Shown here one piece after another: positions 34,215 through 43,041 of a stretch of 64,000 nt of DNA. The stretch is taken from assembly GCA_964489555.1 (NCBI GenBank), contig CAZAZF010000001.1, positions 62,001 through 126,000 of the forward strand, in the 5' to 3' direction. The position numbers and the translations under genes were made by a program. Each line of letters opens with the position of its first letter. Position 1 is the first letter of the stretch. Below the pieces are notes generated by a model. That model saw only the letters and a list, made by a program, of their open reading frames with translations, did no database searches and had not been told where the DNA came from. The DNA comes from JAAZGD01 sp964489555 (GTDB lineage: Bacteria; Bacillota; Clostridia; Peptostreptococcales; Anaerovoracaceae).

Positions 34215-35228
34215 TCAGGGTCTAAATTTTCCTAAAATTTCTCCATAAATTCTATGGGCATATCGGTCTGTCATTCCAGCCACATAATCCTTCACAACCT
34301 CCCCAACTCCGAACTCTTCTGCCAAAGTCAGGTGTTCTGCCGGCAACTGCTCCGGATGATTCAAGTAATATTCATAAAGCCCCCAAATCATTGATTTTAC
34401 TTGCTCCAGTTCCTCTTGCTTTTTAACATTTTCGTTGAGATAAACCCGTTCAAACATAAAATCTCTCAATAAGTTGGTATAGTGTGCACACTCCTGGCTC
34501 ATTCCGGCGGATTCTTTTTCCCATGAATTCTCAATCATATCTGTCACCATGGTATTCACTCTTTGCCGGTGGTTCTTTCCCAGATAGGCAACACACTTCT
34601 TGGGCAAGTCTTCTCCCCGAAGCACTCCGCTACGAATGGCATCATCAATGTCGTGGTTTATATAGGCAATCCGGTCCGACATCTTAACCACCTGCCCTTC
34701 TAGGGTGAAAGGAACTCCCTTACCGGTATGGTTCAATATGCCATCCCGAACTTCTTGGGTCAAATTCATCCCTCGCTGGTGAATTCCATGGGTACCCTCT
34801 AGAACTTCCACCACTCGAATGCTCTGTTGGTTGTGTTTAAAACCACCGGGATGAACTTGATCTAAATAGGCTTCGCCATTGTGTCCAAAAGGTGTATGCC
34901 CCAAGTCATGGCCCAATGCGATGGCCTCCAACAAATCTTCATTCAAAGCCAAAGCCCTTCCAATGGTACGAGCGATTTGGGACACTTCAATGGTGTGGGT
35001 CAACCGGGTACGAAAATGATCTTTTTCCGGCGCAATAAAAACCTGGGTTTTGTGCATCAATCTACGAAATGCCTTGGAATGAATAATCCGATCACGGTCT
35101 CTCATGTAAGATGTCCTGACATGGCACGGTTCTTCCCATCGGTCTCTTCCTAAGGACTCCTTCGCTTTGGATGCATAAGGGCTTAATACACTATATTCTC
35201 TTTCCTCCAATGCCGTTCGATCAATCAT
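34215..35228 (-). CDS. dgt: dGTPase-like HD-domain triphosphohydrolase
   Basis: Cytoplasmic HD-domain enzyme of 337 residues that hydrolyses dNTPs to nucleosides and triphosphate. Metal ligands are in RTRLTHTIEVSQIAR, ALGHDLGHTPFGHNGE and the later SDRIAYINHDIDDA. The N-terminal HSKAFRRLMHKTQVF motif is a dGTPase hallmark. It is found next to dnaG/rpoD in many Clostridia and may tune nucleotide supply to replication. GGAGG lies 7 nt before the ATG. Confidence 0.92.
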   Translation of the reverse strand: MIDRTALEEREYSVLSPYASKAKESLGRDRWEEPCHVRTSYMRDRDRIIHSKAFRRLMHKTQVFIAPEKDHFRTRLTHTIEVSQIARTIGRALALNEDLLEAIALGHDLGHTPFGHNGEAYLDQVHPGGFKHNQQSIRVVEVLEGTHGIHQRGMNLTQEVRDGILNHTGKGVPFTLEGQVVKMSDRIAYINHDIDDAIRSGVLRGEDLPKKCVAYLGKNHRQRVNTMVTDMIENSWEKESAGMSQECAHYTNLLRDFMFERVYLNENVKKQEELEQVKSMIWGLYEYYLNHPEQLPAEHLTLAEEFGVGEVVKDYVAGMTDRYAHRIYGEILGKFRP

Positions 35229-35237
35229 CCATGCCTC

Positions 35238-35867
35238 CTAGGAATATTTCATCACAACCCCTTCGATAAGGTTTGCCACATTCTCACAAGCATCCAAAGA
35301 TTCTTCCAATTCTTCATAGAGATGTTTCCACTTAATAATTTCAATAGGATCTTTTTCTTCTTGGAACAATCTGGCCAATGTACCTCGATATACCACATCT
35401 CCTTCATTCTCGATTCGATTTATCTCAATCACTTGGTCCATGACAATGGAACTGGTTTTGATTTCATGTAAATGTTGAAATAGAGTACCCAACTCTCGAA
35501 TAGCTTGTAAAATCAGCTTTGCCATGGCTAGAGCTTCCGGCCTCATGGTTTCGATTCCGAAAACCACAAAGCGATTGGCCACTTCTTCAATACTATCTAC
35601 GATATCATCCATTTCTCGAGCAATATTATAAAGATCCTCTCGGTCCATCGGAGTGTTGCGATTTTCGTTTAAACACTTCAGGATCTTATGGGTCTTCATG
35701 TCGCATTCCGTCTCCAACACCTTAAGATTAGCCACACGATCCCCTACATCGTCATATACTCTCACCAGCTCTTCGAACGCCACACCTGCTTCCAGGATTT
35801 TTTCAATGGATTCGACGAACAAGTCATAAAAAATATCATCTTTTTCTTTTTTCTTTCCCCCCAGCAT
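35238..35867 (-). CDS. DUF47 (PhoU-like) protein
   Basis: All-helical cytoplasmic protein of 209 residues in the DUF47/PhoU-like family, usually a partner or regulator of low-affinity Pit phosphate transporters. Recognisable segments are DIFYDLFVESIEKILEAG, REDLYNIAREMDDIVDSIEE and WKHLYEELEESLDACENVAN. The frame extends to 35963 but MLGGKKKEKD at 35867 with a GGAAGG site is the family start. No pit gene is adjacent, which is unusual; the transporter is either elsewhere or absent. Confidence 0.85.
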   Translation of the reverse strand: MLGGKKKEKDDIFYDLFVESIEKILEAGVAFEELVRVYDDVGDRVANLKVLETECDMKTHKILKCLNENRNTPMDREDLYNIAREMDDIVDSIEEVANRFVVFGIETMRPEALAMAKLILQAIRELGTLFQHLHEIKTSSIVMDQVIEINRIENEGDVVYRGTLARLFQEEKDPIEIIKWKHLYEELEESLDACENVANLIEGVVMKYS

Positions 35868-35893
35868 GTTCTTCCTTCCTTTCTTAATGCCCC

Positions 35894-36319
35894 TTATTTC
35901 CCAGAGCTTCCAAAGCCTCCGACACCTCTTATGGTGTCTTCCAATGAAGATACCAAGTCCCATTCTACTCGTTCATATTTTCCAATCACTAGCTGTGCAA
36001 TCCGATCTCCTTCATGTATCTCGAAGGGCTCTTCTCCCCAATTGATGAGACACACCTTGATTTCCCCACGGTAGTCGCTATCAATGGTTCCGATGCCATT
36101 TACCAACCCAATGCCATGTTTTACCGCAAATCCACTTCTGGCGCGAACTTGGGCTTCATATCCCTCGGGTAATTCAATATATAGACCCGTAGAAACCAAA
36201 CAACGCATCCCCGGAGTTAGTCTGTGATTCTCCATGGACCGCAAATCCATTCCCGCCGAACCTGGTGTTTCATAAGCAGGCACCTGACCTGTTTTTGATA
36301 CAATTCGAATTTTCTTCAT
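35894..36319 (-). CDS. dut: dUTP diphosphatase
   Basis: Trimeric dUTPase of 141 residues, converting dUTP to dUMP. The five family motifs are visible: PGSAGMDLRS, VRARSGFAVKHGI, GTIDSDYRGEI, EGDRIAQLV and the C-terminal GVGGFGSSG. It sits between the M16 peptidase and DUF47 genes in the same transcription direction; the dut-dgt closeness links two dNTP-cleaning enzymes. Confidence 0.97.
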   Translation of the reverse strand: MKKIRIVSKTGQVPAYETPGSAGMDLRSMENHRLTPGMRCLVSTGLYIELPEGYEAQVRARSGFAVKHGIGLVNGIGTIDSDYRGEIKVCLINWGEEPFEIHEGDRIAQLVIGKYERVEWDLVSSLEDTIRGVGGFGSSGK

Positions 36320-36328
36320 TTTTCGCTC

Positions 36329-37561
36329 CTACAACTGAAAAGGCTTTGGGGCAACAACGGCTGTAGAATATCGATTGATGTCTTGAATCTCTTTTGCAAG
36401 ACGATTCACATCATCCAAGGTCACTTGGTTCATTTTCGCCATCACTTCTTCCTGCTCCACCACACGATTCATCAGTAGCAGATTTCTGCCGATACTCATC
36501 ATTCGACTATGGGTCCGCTCCATACTGAAAACAATGCTGCTTTTCCCTTGATTCTTGGCTTTTTCCAATTCTTCCCGTGAAATTCCTTGCTTCCCGAGAA
36601 TATTCAACTCCTCAACAATAGCTTGGAGACATTCCTTTAGTTTTTCATGGGCAATTCCAGCATAAATCAAAAGCAGCCCGGATCGACTCATTATTTGCGG
36701 CAGGCTCATTACAGTATAGGCCAATCCCTTCTCTTCTCTAATATTTTGAAAGAGCCGCGAACTCATAGAGCCCCCTAAAATACTATTTAAAAAAGCGGCC
36801 CCGTAATAATCTTCTGAATCTAAAGTAATAAATCGAGTGCCGATGCATAAATTGGTTTGTTCGATTTCTTTTACCACCGTAATTGCATCCGGTTGATAAG
36901 GGGCCAGCGGAGGCAATTCCTGATTCTTAGTCAATGCAAAACCCTTCAGTTTTTCCTCAACAAGATCAATCACCTGCTCCAAATCGAAAGATCCCGCAAG
37001 GGCTACAACAATGCTATCACAGGTATACTGCTCTTTGATGTATTGTTTCAAACGCTTTCCCGTCTGCCCGGCAAGAGCTTCCGGAGTTCCCGCCACATCG
37101 TGCTCTAAGGGATCTCCTTTGAAAACTTGACGTGTGCAGTGCTCCATAGCCAAATCGTCCGGCTGATCTTCCATCATTTTGATTTCTTCCAGAATCACTT
37201 GCCTCTCTTTTTCAATTTCCTTCTCCTCAAATAAGCTATTTGTTAACATATCGAAAAGGATGTCGGATGCCGGCAGAAAGGTATCCGTGGTGGTTTTAAA
37301 ATAGTAGCAAGTGTGATCCCTTGATGTATAGGCATTTACCGAACCACCTAATTTATCAAACCCCTCTGCAATATCCTTCGCCGAAAAAGAAGGCGTTCCT
37401 TTGAACATCATATGTTCCACAAAGTGACTGGCACCATAAAAATCCGGAGCCTCATCGATGGAACCTGTTCTGAAAAACACCCCAAAAGCCACCGTCTTAA
37501 CATGGTCCATTTCTTCCGATACGATTCGAATTCCACTTTTTAATGTTGTTAGCTTAATCAT
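36329..37561 (-). CDS. M16 family zinc peptidase
   Basis: Processing-peptidase-like zinc protease of 410 residues, related to B. subtilis MlpA/YmxG. The inverted zinc motif is HFVEHMMFKG (HxxEH) at about residues 46-55, with the third ligand likely in EIKMMEDQPDDLAME. It has one full M16 unit with the second, inactive half following (ENIREEKGLAYTVMS). No signal peptide is visible, so it acts in the cytoplasm. The M16-dut neighbourhood is common in Clostridia. Confidence 0.92.
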   Translation of the reverse strand: MIKLTTLKSGIRIVSEEMDHVKTVAFGVFFRTGSIDEAPDFYGASHFVEHMMFKGTPSFSAKDIAEGFDKLGGSVNAYTSRDHTCYYFKTTTDTFLPASDILFDMLTNSLFEEKEIEKERQVILEEIKMMEDQPDDLAMEHCTRQVFKGDPLEHDVAGTPEALAGQTGKRLKQYIKEQYTCDSIVVALAGSFDLEQVIDLVEEKLKGFALTKNQELPPLAPYQPDAITVVKEIEQTNLCIGTRFITLDSEDYYGAAFLNSILGGSMSSRLFQNIREEKGLAYTVMSLPQIMSRSGLLLIYAGIAHEKLKECLQAIVEELNILGKQGISREELEKAKNQGKSSIVFSMERTHSRMMSIGRNLLLMNRVVEQEEVMAKMNQVTLDDVNRLAKEIQDINRYSTAVVAPKPFQL

Positions 37562-37563
37562 CT

Positions 37564-39843
37564 TTAATCGTTTATCCCTTCCCTTGCATCAATATATTCG
37601 TATATGATTTTCGCAGCTTGAGCTCGAGTCGCCACACCTTGGGGCGCAAACCGTTTTTCTCCCATACCGCTCATCATTTTTGATCCCACTACCGTTTGTA
37701 CATAGTCCCTTGCCCATGGGCTTATTCTATTTTTATCCACAAAGTCCGTAAAAACCCCTTCTTGCTGGGGCAACGCAAATCCTTGATATACCGCATAATT
37801 ACATAACATTACTGCCATTTGTTCCCGGGTGATGGAAGAATCCGGGTTAAAGAGAAAATCTCCCACCCCACTGACGATCCCTTCCTGATAAGCCCAATTT
37901 ATATAAGCATAAGACCATTCCGAGGAAGACACATCTTTGAAGTTGGCAGCTTGAGCCTGTGTTACATCAATTCCATCTGTGGCTTTCGCTAAAAAAGCTA
38001 CAAATTGAGCTCTGGTTAAAGCACCGTCCGGCATATACATGTCATTACCAACACCGCTCACCTTCCCCATCGCAGCCAAAATACCAATATATTCTTTTGC
38101 CCAATGGCCATAGGTATCAGAAAACAACACCGGACTCAATGTAACAGGAGTCACCGTCACTGCAATATCGGCCTTTTGGCTTCCATATGAAATGGTAATT
38201 TTTCCCGTTACTTCAGAACGTAGATTGGCTGCCCGGAACATACCGTTTCCATCGATGGTTCCAATGTTGGCGTCACAAGCATAAGCAAAGGACGGCTTGC
38301 TATTGGGCATCGGCACCTTTCCATAAGCAATGTTTGCCTCCACCTGCTTACTTTCTCCCGGTTTCAAAGTCCATTTTGAACTGCCAGGGAGAATGTTAAC
38401 TTGATCGACAATCTGAACCAAAGCTTGGGATTTCAACCCTTCCACACTGGCTTGGATGGTAGCATTCCCAGCTCCCGCTCCCGCAACAAAACGATCTCCC
38501 TCCATTGTTCCATACCGATCCGTCACATAGTAGGCACCCGTTGGCGCAGAGACCTTCTCATAATATGCATTGGTTGCATAGGTTTTCAAAACAACAGACT
38601 CTCCCGGTAACAAAAGAGTGTTGGCCGGATAAGTGTGAATCCGGGATACCACTTTATTCCCCACATCCTCATACACCAGAAGAAGTCCATTGCTCACTGC
38701 CCGGGGAGAGCCTCCACTGGGGGAATTTTTAAGGCTGGCCCTTTCATCTATCCCGGGTTTTCTCATCAGCATTTGAGAGGAACCTCCTCCGTCCAGATTC
38801 CATGCAGAAACACACCCCAGTTCAATCATATGATAGGCCAATTCTTCAATCGTCAACCCATTGCTTAAAGCTCCCTGACGACCATCCATCACATAGAAGA
38901 CCAAAGACCCGTCTCTTTTCAATCCCAAAGCCGTCCTCGGATTCACAGCAGTTCCATTGGTCACCATTTTTCCATTTTCCACAATGCTGTGATAGATGCC
39001 TACGGCCTCCACTGCATCTGCCAATCCAGTACCCTGTTCCATGCAGGAAATTTCAATTTCTTCCCCAACGGTTAGCCGGACCAGGTTTTCGTAGTAGGAA
39101 CTGGTTTTTGAAGTCGATAACACCAACTCCTGATTACCTATGATGGTATTCGCTCCTTCAACAATTTTTTTAACAGTACCTTTTAATACTCTGTTAACAC
39201 CCATCTGCATATCCGGTACTTCAACCACCACTTCTATTCGCTCTCCGGCAGTTCCGGTACTGCTACTATAGTTTCGGTTATATAAAAACAGCCCTCCGGC
39301 ACCACCATCCGGTACATTGAAATAGGTAATTTCCCCTTTTAGCCCTTGCGTTCCCAATGAAAGATATTTGTATTCCAGTTGCACTTGACTCATTCCAAGG
39401 GTTCCATCTTTGTAAAAAGCAATCACCCGATCCGAATGGTAACCGGAAGTAATGATGTTTCCATTATGAATCACCGTCCCTCGAGGAGTTCCGGTTCCTG
39501 TGTCAAAAATATCTCCATTTATGGCCGCAACCACTTTGTATCCATTGGATTCCGCCGCTTTTACCATGGAATCTACGGTATAGGTTCCGCGTACCTCACC
39601 GGCAAATACAAAAGGACGAAGCCCGCTAGTGGAAAGGTCACAGACGACTACATGGGCATCCACAATGCCACGTTGGGGGTTTTCGCCAATCAGCCGTTGA
39701 TAATATGTATCATGAAATATCTGGTAGCTTTCTTCGTATTGAATGGCCCCAAAACCTTTTTGAACAACAAACCCAGTGAATACCATGAAAACCATGCAAG
39801 CAGTCAAACACCAAGCAACGCTGGTACGAACGTCCTTTTTCAT
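37564..39843 (-). CDS. SLH-anchored phosphodiester glycosidase-domain protein
   Basis: Exported surface protein of 759 residues. An N-terminal signal segment (TACMVFMVFTGFVV) is followed by a phosphodiester glycosidase (NAGPA-like) domain at about residues 90-395, with VVAAINGDIFDTGTGTPRG, NPRTALGLKRDGSLVFYVMD and AWNLDGGGSSQML. A Big-like segment follows, then three SLH repeats at about 575-755 (FSDTYGHWAKEYI, SEWSYAYINWAYQEG, ISPWARDYVQTVVG) that bind secondary cell-wall polymer. The family is thought to remove terminal sugars from phosphodiester linkages; the substrate here may be a wall or teichoic glycan. It lies 2 nt before the M16 gene. Confidence 0.88.
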   Translation of the reverse strand: MKKDVRTSVAWCLTACMVFMVFTGFVVQKGFGAIQYEESYQIFHDTYYQRLIGENPQRGIVDAHVVVCDLSTSGLRPFVFAGEVRGTYTVDSMVKAAESNGYKVVAAINGDIFDTGTGTPRGTVIHNGNIITSGYHSDRVIAFYKDGTLGMSQVQLEYKYLSLGTQGLKGEITYFNVPDGGAGGLFLYNRNYSSSTGTAGERIEVVVEVPDMQMGVNRVLKGTVKKIVEGANTIIGNQELVLSTSKTSSYYENLVRLTVGEEIEISCMEQGTGLADAVEAVGIYHSIVENGKMVTNGTAVNPRTALGLKRDGSLVFYVMDGRQGALSNGLTIEELAYHMIELGCVSAWNLDGGGSSQMLMRKPGIDERASLKNSPSGGSPRAVSNGLLLVYEDVGNKVVSRIHTYPANTLLLPGESVVLKTYATNAYYEKVSAPTGAYYVTDRYGTMEGDRFVAGAGAGNATIQASVEGLKSQALVQIVDQVNILPGSSKWTLKPGESKQVEANIAYGKVPMPNSKPSFAYACDANIGTIDGNGMFRAANLRSEVTGKITISYGSQKADIAVTVTPVTLSPVLFSDTYGHWAKEYIGILAAMGKVSGVGNDMYMPDGALTRAQFVAFLAKATDGIDVTQAQAANFKDVSSSEWSYAYINWAYQEGIVSGVGDFLFNPDSSITREQMAVMLCNYAVYQGFALPQQEGVFTDFVDKNRISPWARDYVQTVVGSKMMSGMGEKRFAPQGVATRAQAAKIIYEYIDAREGIND

Positions 39844-39870
39844 ATCTCTACTCCCACTTCAACCTAGAAA

Positions 39871-39891
39871 AGACTCCAAGATATGGAGTCT
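39871..39891 (-). terminator. Terminator between abrB-like and glycosidase genes
   Basis: AGACTCCA pairs with TGGAGTCT (8 bp, 5-nt loop) and is followed by TTTTC on the minus strand, 17 nt after the regulator stop. Confidence 0.6.
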
Positions 39892-39907
39892 TCTGCTCTA
39901 TGCTTTC

Positions 39908-40183
39908 CTATTTCAAATTCATTATTTCCGAAAGACATTTTTTACAAATATAACTGGCTACATCTTCACCCTCACCATCAGTTCTCTTGTACTCCATCAA
40001 GCCTTCTTTGGAATCACAAAAAACACAGTGTTCCTTATACTTTTTTATGATGATGCAATCCCCTTCGAAATGAAACTCTACCTTTTGTTCATTGGCAAGT
40101 CCCAGTTCTTTTTTCATTTCAGCAGGCAATACCACTCGTCCCAGCTTGTCAATTCTCCTCACCATACCACTATTGTTCCCCAT
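39908..40183 (-). CDS. AbrB/SpoVT family transcription regulator with C-terminal Cys4 motif
   Basis: DNA-binding protein of 91 residues. The swapped-hairpin AbrB domain is residues 1-48 (GMVRRIDKLGRVVLPAEMKK, then ELGLANEQKVEFHFEGDCI), as in AbrB/Abh/SpoVT. The C-terminus has two CxxC pairs (CVFCDSKEG and YICKKCLSE), which could bind zinc. AbrB proteins control transition-state and sporulation genes in Firmicutes. It is 41 nt downstream of an unknown acidic protein and may share its promoter. Confidence 0.88.
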   Translation of the reverse strand: MGNNSGMVRRIDKLGRVVLPAEMKKELGLANEQKVEFHFEGDCIIIKKYKEHCVFCDSKEGLMEYKRTDGEGEDVASYICKKCLSEIMNLK

Positions 40184-40224
40184 TGATGATTCCCCCTATC
40201 TTCTCCACCATCAGAATACCTTCT

Positions 40225-40938
40225 TCACTTCCCATCTTTCCCATCTTTCCCATCTTTCCCATCTTCCTGATCTTCTTCGTCTTCCTCGAAACTTTCCATA
40301 ATCAAGTTGACAAAAGTATGGGAGCCCGTCTTTACAAAAGAACTGAATTTAGCCACTTGCCGATCAAAGGCATTCTTACCCCTAGCGGATAATTCTTCCT
40401 CTGTAAACAAATCTTCCAATTTTACCTTATAATCTCCCGGTCTTTGTTCCAAAAAATCCGGTACAAAGTCCGATTGGATTTCCACATCTCTAGACATTTC
40501 CATTCCGGATTCTTCCGTCTCCGGCGTCACCGGAAAATTTTCAGAAATGGAATCTTCTCGCTCCGGTGGAACCTCCGGTCGATTGGACGTAAAGTATTGA
40601 ACATAATTCATAAATTCAGCCCAGCCGAAAGGAGTTTCATGCCGCCCCACGAAAGAAATTTCCTGAGATGGCGAAAATTGAAAAGCCACCATCCATCCTT
40701 CTCCGTCAAATGAAGGAAAGTCATATATTTCTTCCCAAGAAAACACACCCATTTCTTTGCACGCGGTGAGGAAGTCCAACCAAACAAACCTCGGAATAAG
40801 ATATGTATTGTTGGCAAGCCCTCGGCCATATCGTACTTTGTAAAATCCCGAAGCTTCACTTTCTTCAATTTCAACGTGGTAGGCATAGTCTTCCGTTTTT
40901 ACCTGGAGTCGAAAGCCTCTCGCATCAAATACTTTCAC
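40225..40938 (-). CDS. Unknown protein with GKD repeat tail
   Basis: Not recognised. The 237-residue protein has no signal peptide or membrane segment. The N-terminal half is folded-looking (VKTEDYAYHVEIEE, FVWLDFLTACKEMGVFSWEEIYDFPSF, WMVAFQFSPSQEISFVG). A low-complexity middle follows, then a second conserved-looking segment (ARGKNAFDRQVAKFSSFVKTG). It ends in an acidic tail with GKD tandem repeats, coded by a 9-bp DNA repeat. It has a good promoter and is followed closely by the AbrB regulator, so a joint role is possible. No function can be assigned. Confidence 0.7.
   Translation of the reverse strand: MKVFDARGFRLQVKTEDYAYHVEIEESEASGFYKVRYGRGLANNTYLIPRFVWLDFLTACKEMGVFSWEEIYDFPSFDGEGWMVAFQFSPSQEISFVGRHETPFGWAEFMNYVQYFTSNRPEVPPEREDSISENFPVTPETEESGMEMSRDVEIQSDFVPDFLEQRPGDYKVKLEDLFTEEELSARGKNAFDRQVAKFSSFVKTGSHTFVNLIMESFEEDEEDQEDGKDGKDGKDGK
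40229..40264. repeat. 9-bp tandem repeat coding the GKD tail
   Basis: Four near-perfect copies of a CCCATCTTT unit (plus strand) encode GKDGKDGKD at the C-terminus of the unknown 237-residue protein. Length could vary by replication slippage without frameshift because the unit is a multiple of three. Confidence 0.85.
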
Positions 40939-40965
40939 CTCATTCTCTCCTGTATAACATGAATT

Positions 40966-40994
40966 ATTCTATCATGTTTTCTTCGGTCCTTCAA
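40966..40994 (-). promoter_or_regulatory. Sigma-A promoter of the unknown protein/AbrB unit
   Basis: On the minus strand TTGAAG (40989-40994), a 17-nt spacer and TAGAAT (40966-40971) lie 28 nt before the start. A 7-bp inverted repeat (AACATGA...TCATGTT) overlaps the -10 and could be an operator. Confidence 0.6.
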
Positions 40995-41050
40995 GCAACC
41001 GGAGAATCCCATTCCCTGAAGAAAGCACTTTGTGAATACATCATGCCCTT

Positions 41051-41959
41051 TCATTCTTCGAGCAAAACCGTAATGATGCTTCGTGCATTCACTAAGAACG
41101 CTTCTTTTGGCTGTTCTTGCTCTCTGTTATCGTCCCAATATTTTTCTATGTACCTTTCCAACATTTCTTCTCGAGACAATCCGTCTTGGTCCATTTTTTT
41201 GATAAAATCCATTTTTTCTCTTGAGCTATTAAAAAACCAATCCCAATACAACTGATTCACATGGCTAGGCAACACTCCGTAGTGGGGCAGTACGATTACC
41301 TTCGGATTCAAATCTCGCATTTTTTCTCCGGAAGCCAAGCTAGCCTTGTGGGACTTGAGAATGGCGGTATGCACTATACCCGGTTCTAAAAGAATGCCCG
41401 TGGATTCGGAAGCCAATAAAATATCATTTGGACGAAGAAAAAAACTCATGCTACACGAGGTGTGCCCCGGGGTTTCATACCCTTCAATCTGGACATCTCC
41501 TAAATCAACGCGGTCTTTTTCTTTCAGTACTTGGTCCACACACATCCCGTCCGTTCGAACTTCCATCTCTATGCCGGCATAAATTCGAGCGGCTTCTTTC
41601 CCCAATTCTCCTATGACCCTCCTGGCCCCTTCTCTTTTTAAAACTTTTTCTCCATAAGAAGAAGCCAAGACTTTCGCTCTCGGATATCTCTCCCGAATGT
41701 ATGGCAAAGCCCCCACATGATCATAGTGAGTATGTGTTAAAAGAATATAATCCAGGGAACTACCCGACAAAGCTTTTTCTAAATTGTTCAGCAAGGATTC
41801 CCAACAATATGCCATACCACAATCCACCAAAGCAGCACCTTGTCTTCCAAGAACCAGTAACACTTCGCCTCCTTGACCGCTGGTGACTCTTCGAATGGGC
41901 TTGGGGAAATCCAATCGATTATGATTTTCAAAGTTTTTAAATAAGGACACCTTTCTCAA
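41051..41959 (-). CDS. Metallo-beta-lactamase fold hydrolase
   Basis: Zinc hydrolase of 302 residues with the motifs LTHTHYDHVGALPYI (HxHxDH), ETPGHTSCSMSFF and VLPHYGVLPSH as the last ligand. No signal peptide is present. Proteins of this type include phosphodiesterases, lactonases and thioesterases, and the substrate is unknown. The predicted start is TTG at 41959, overlapping the YkvI-like gene stop as TTGA; AGGAG is 11 nt upstream. It is the last gene of a unit with the YkvI permease and the RarD-like transporter. Confidence 0.82.
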   Translation of the reverse strand: MRKVSLFKNFENHNRLDFPKPIRRVTSGQGGEVLLVLGRQGAALVDCGMAYCWESLLNNLEKALSGSSLDYILLTHTHYDHVGALPYIRERYPRAKVLASSYGEKVLKREGARRVIGELGKEAARIYAGIEMEVRTDGMCVDQVLKEKDRVDLGDVQIEGYETPGHTSCSMSFFLRPNDILLASESTGILLEPGIVHTAILKSHKASLASGEKMRDLNPKVIVLPHYGVLPSHVNQLYWDWFFNSSREKMDFIKKMDQDGLSREEMLERYIEKYWDDNREQEQPKEAFLVNARSIITVLLEE

Positions 41960-43041
41960 TTTTCAACTGTCTCCTTTCTTGCAACTGCTCCTTTTCCGGC
42001 AAGAAAATATCCAAAAAAACGTCTCGTCAACAAAAGAAGTATGCCCATCCCTAAGAAACCGATAACCGGAAACATATAAGCTACTACATTGCTAAATCCC
42101 ACCAAACCGATTAAGAATCCGGCCAATGCGATGAAGAGAACCCACCATTTTTTTCTGGGACCTTCTTTGATTTTGGTTGTCACCGCATAATAGTTGGTGG
42201 TGGCGGAAGCATAGATTGCAAAAAAGAGCATGAACCCATATACTCCATTAAGCCCTGAATCCAATCTTTGGGTAAACGCAAGTATGGGCATGTCCATAGC
42301 TTGACTAAACTCCATATCCTTCTGCATAGCTAAAACCAACAGTAGCGCCAACATGCCCAATATGGTGCCTCCCATACCGGCTCCCAACACAGCATGTCTT
42401 GTTGTTTTCGCGTGTATGGAAGCGGTGGCCACTACCGGAATTACGGCCAATATATTATAGGACACATAAAGAATGGCAGCCAGGGGCCAGTTAGGGGCTA
42501 GGGGGGAAGGACAAATCTCCATCCCTATATTTGTCAGGGGCAATGCCTTTCCTAAAATCGCCAAAACCGTAGTCAAAACTACCACCAACAACAAAGGAAT
42601 CAGCCATCGAAAAATTCCTCGAATCCGTTGAAATCCTCCGAGCACTGTCAATACTACCAGAAGAATGATTAAAATTCCCCCAACGGGCCTGGGAATCATA
42701 TATTGTTGGTACACAAACGCTCCTCCGGCAGCGCTCATGGTAATCAACACTGTAAACAGAATGGTTGCCATAAAATAGCCTATTATTTGTGCTAGTTTTT
42801 GATTATGCTCCGATACAAGAATTCTTCCCATATCGTTGGTCATTAAGTTTCTTGCAAGCATAGCTGTCATGATTCCCACAACAATAAAAAGAACACCTGC
42901 GAAAATTACACCGACAACGGCATTCGGACCAAAGCACCCAAAAAATTGCCAAACCTCTCTTCCAGAAGCAAAGCCGGCACCCATAATCGTTCCGATATAT
43001 AAGAACGCGACCCCAAATGCATTCAATCCTTTATTTTTCAT
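41956..43041 (-). CDS. YkvI family membrane permease
   Basis: Polytopic membrane protein of 361 residues similar to YkvI-type permeases, distantly related to amino-acid/polyamine and spore germinant permeases. The first helix carries AFLYIGTIMGAGFASGREVW, typical of the family, and about ten helices follow. It overlaps the upstream RarD-like gene by 11 nt and the downstream metallo-hydrolase by 4 nt, so the three are translationally coupled. The transported compound is unknown. Confidence 0.82.
   Translation of the reverse strand: MKNKGLNAFGVAFLYIGTIMGAGFASGREVWQFFGCFGPNAVVGVIFAGVLFIVVGIMTAMLARNLMTNDMGRILVSEHNQKLAQIIGYFMATILFTVLITMSAAGGAFVYQQYMIPRPVGGILIILLVVLTVLGGFQRIRGIFRWLIPLLLVVVLTTVLAILGKALPLTNIGMEICPSPLAPNWPLAAILYVSYNILAVIPVVATASIHAKTTRHAVLGAGMGGTILGMLALLLVLAMQKDMEFSQAMDMPILAFTQRLDSGLNGVYGFMLFFAIYASATTNYYAVTTKIKEGPRKKWWVLFIALAGFLIGLVGFSNVVAYMFPVIGFLGMGILLLLTRRFFGYFLAGKGAVARKETVEN

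Noticed and set aside
40183..40392. Repeat-rich frame FPIFPIFPIFLIFFVF on the plus strand
   Set aside because: It is the reverse reading of the GKD-coding tandem repeat and not a membrane peptide gene.
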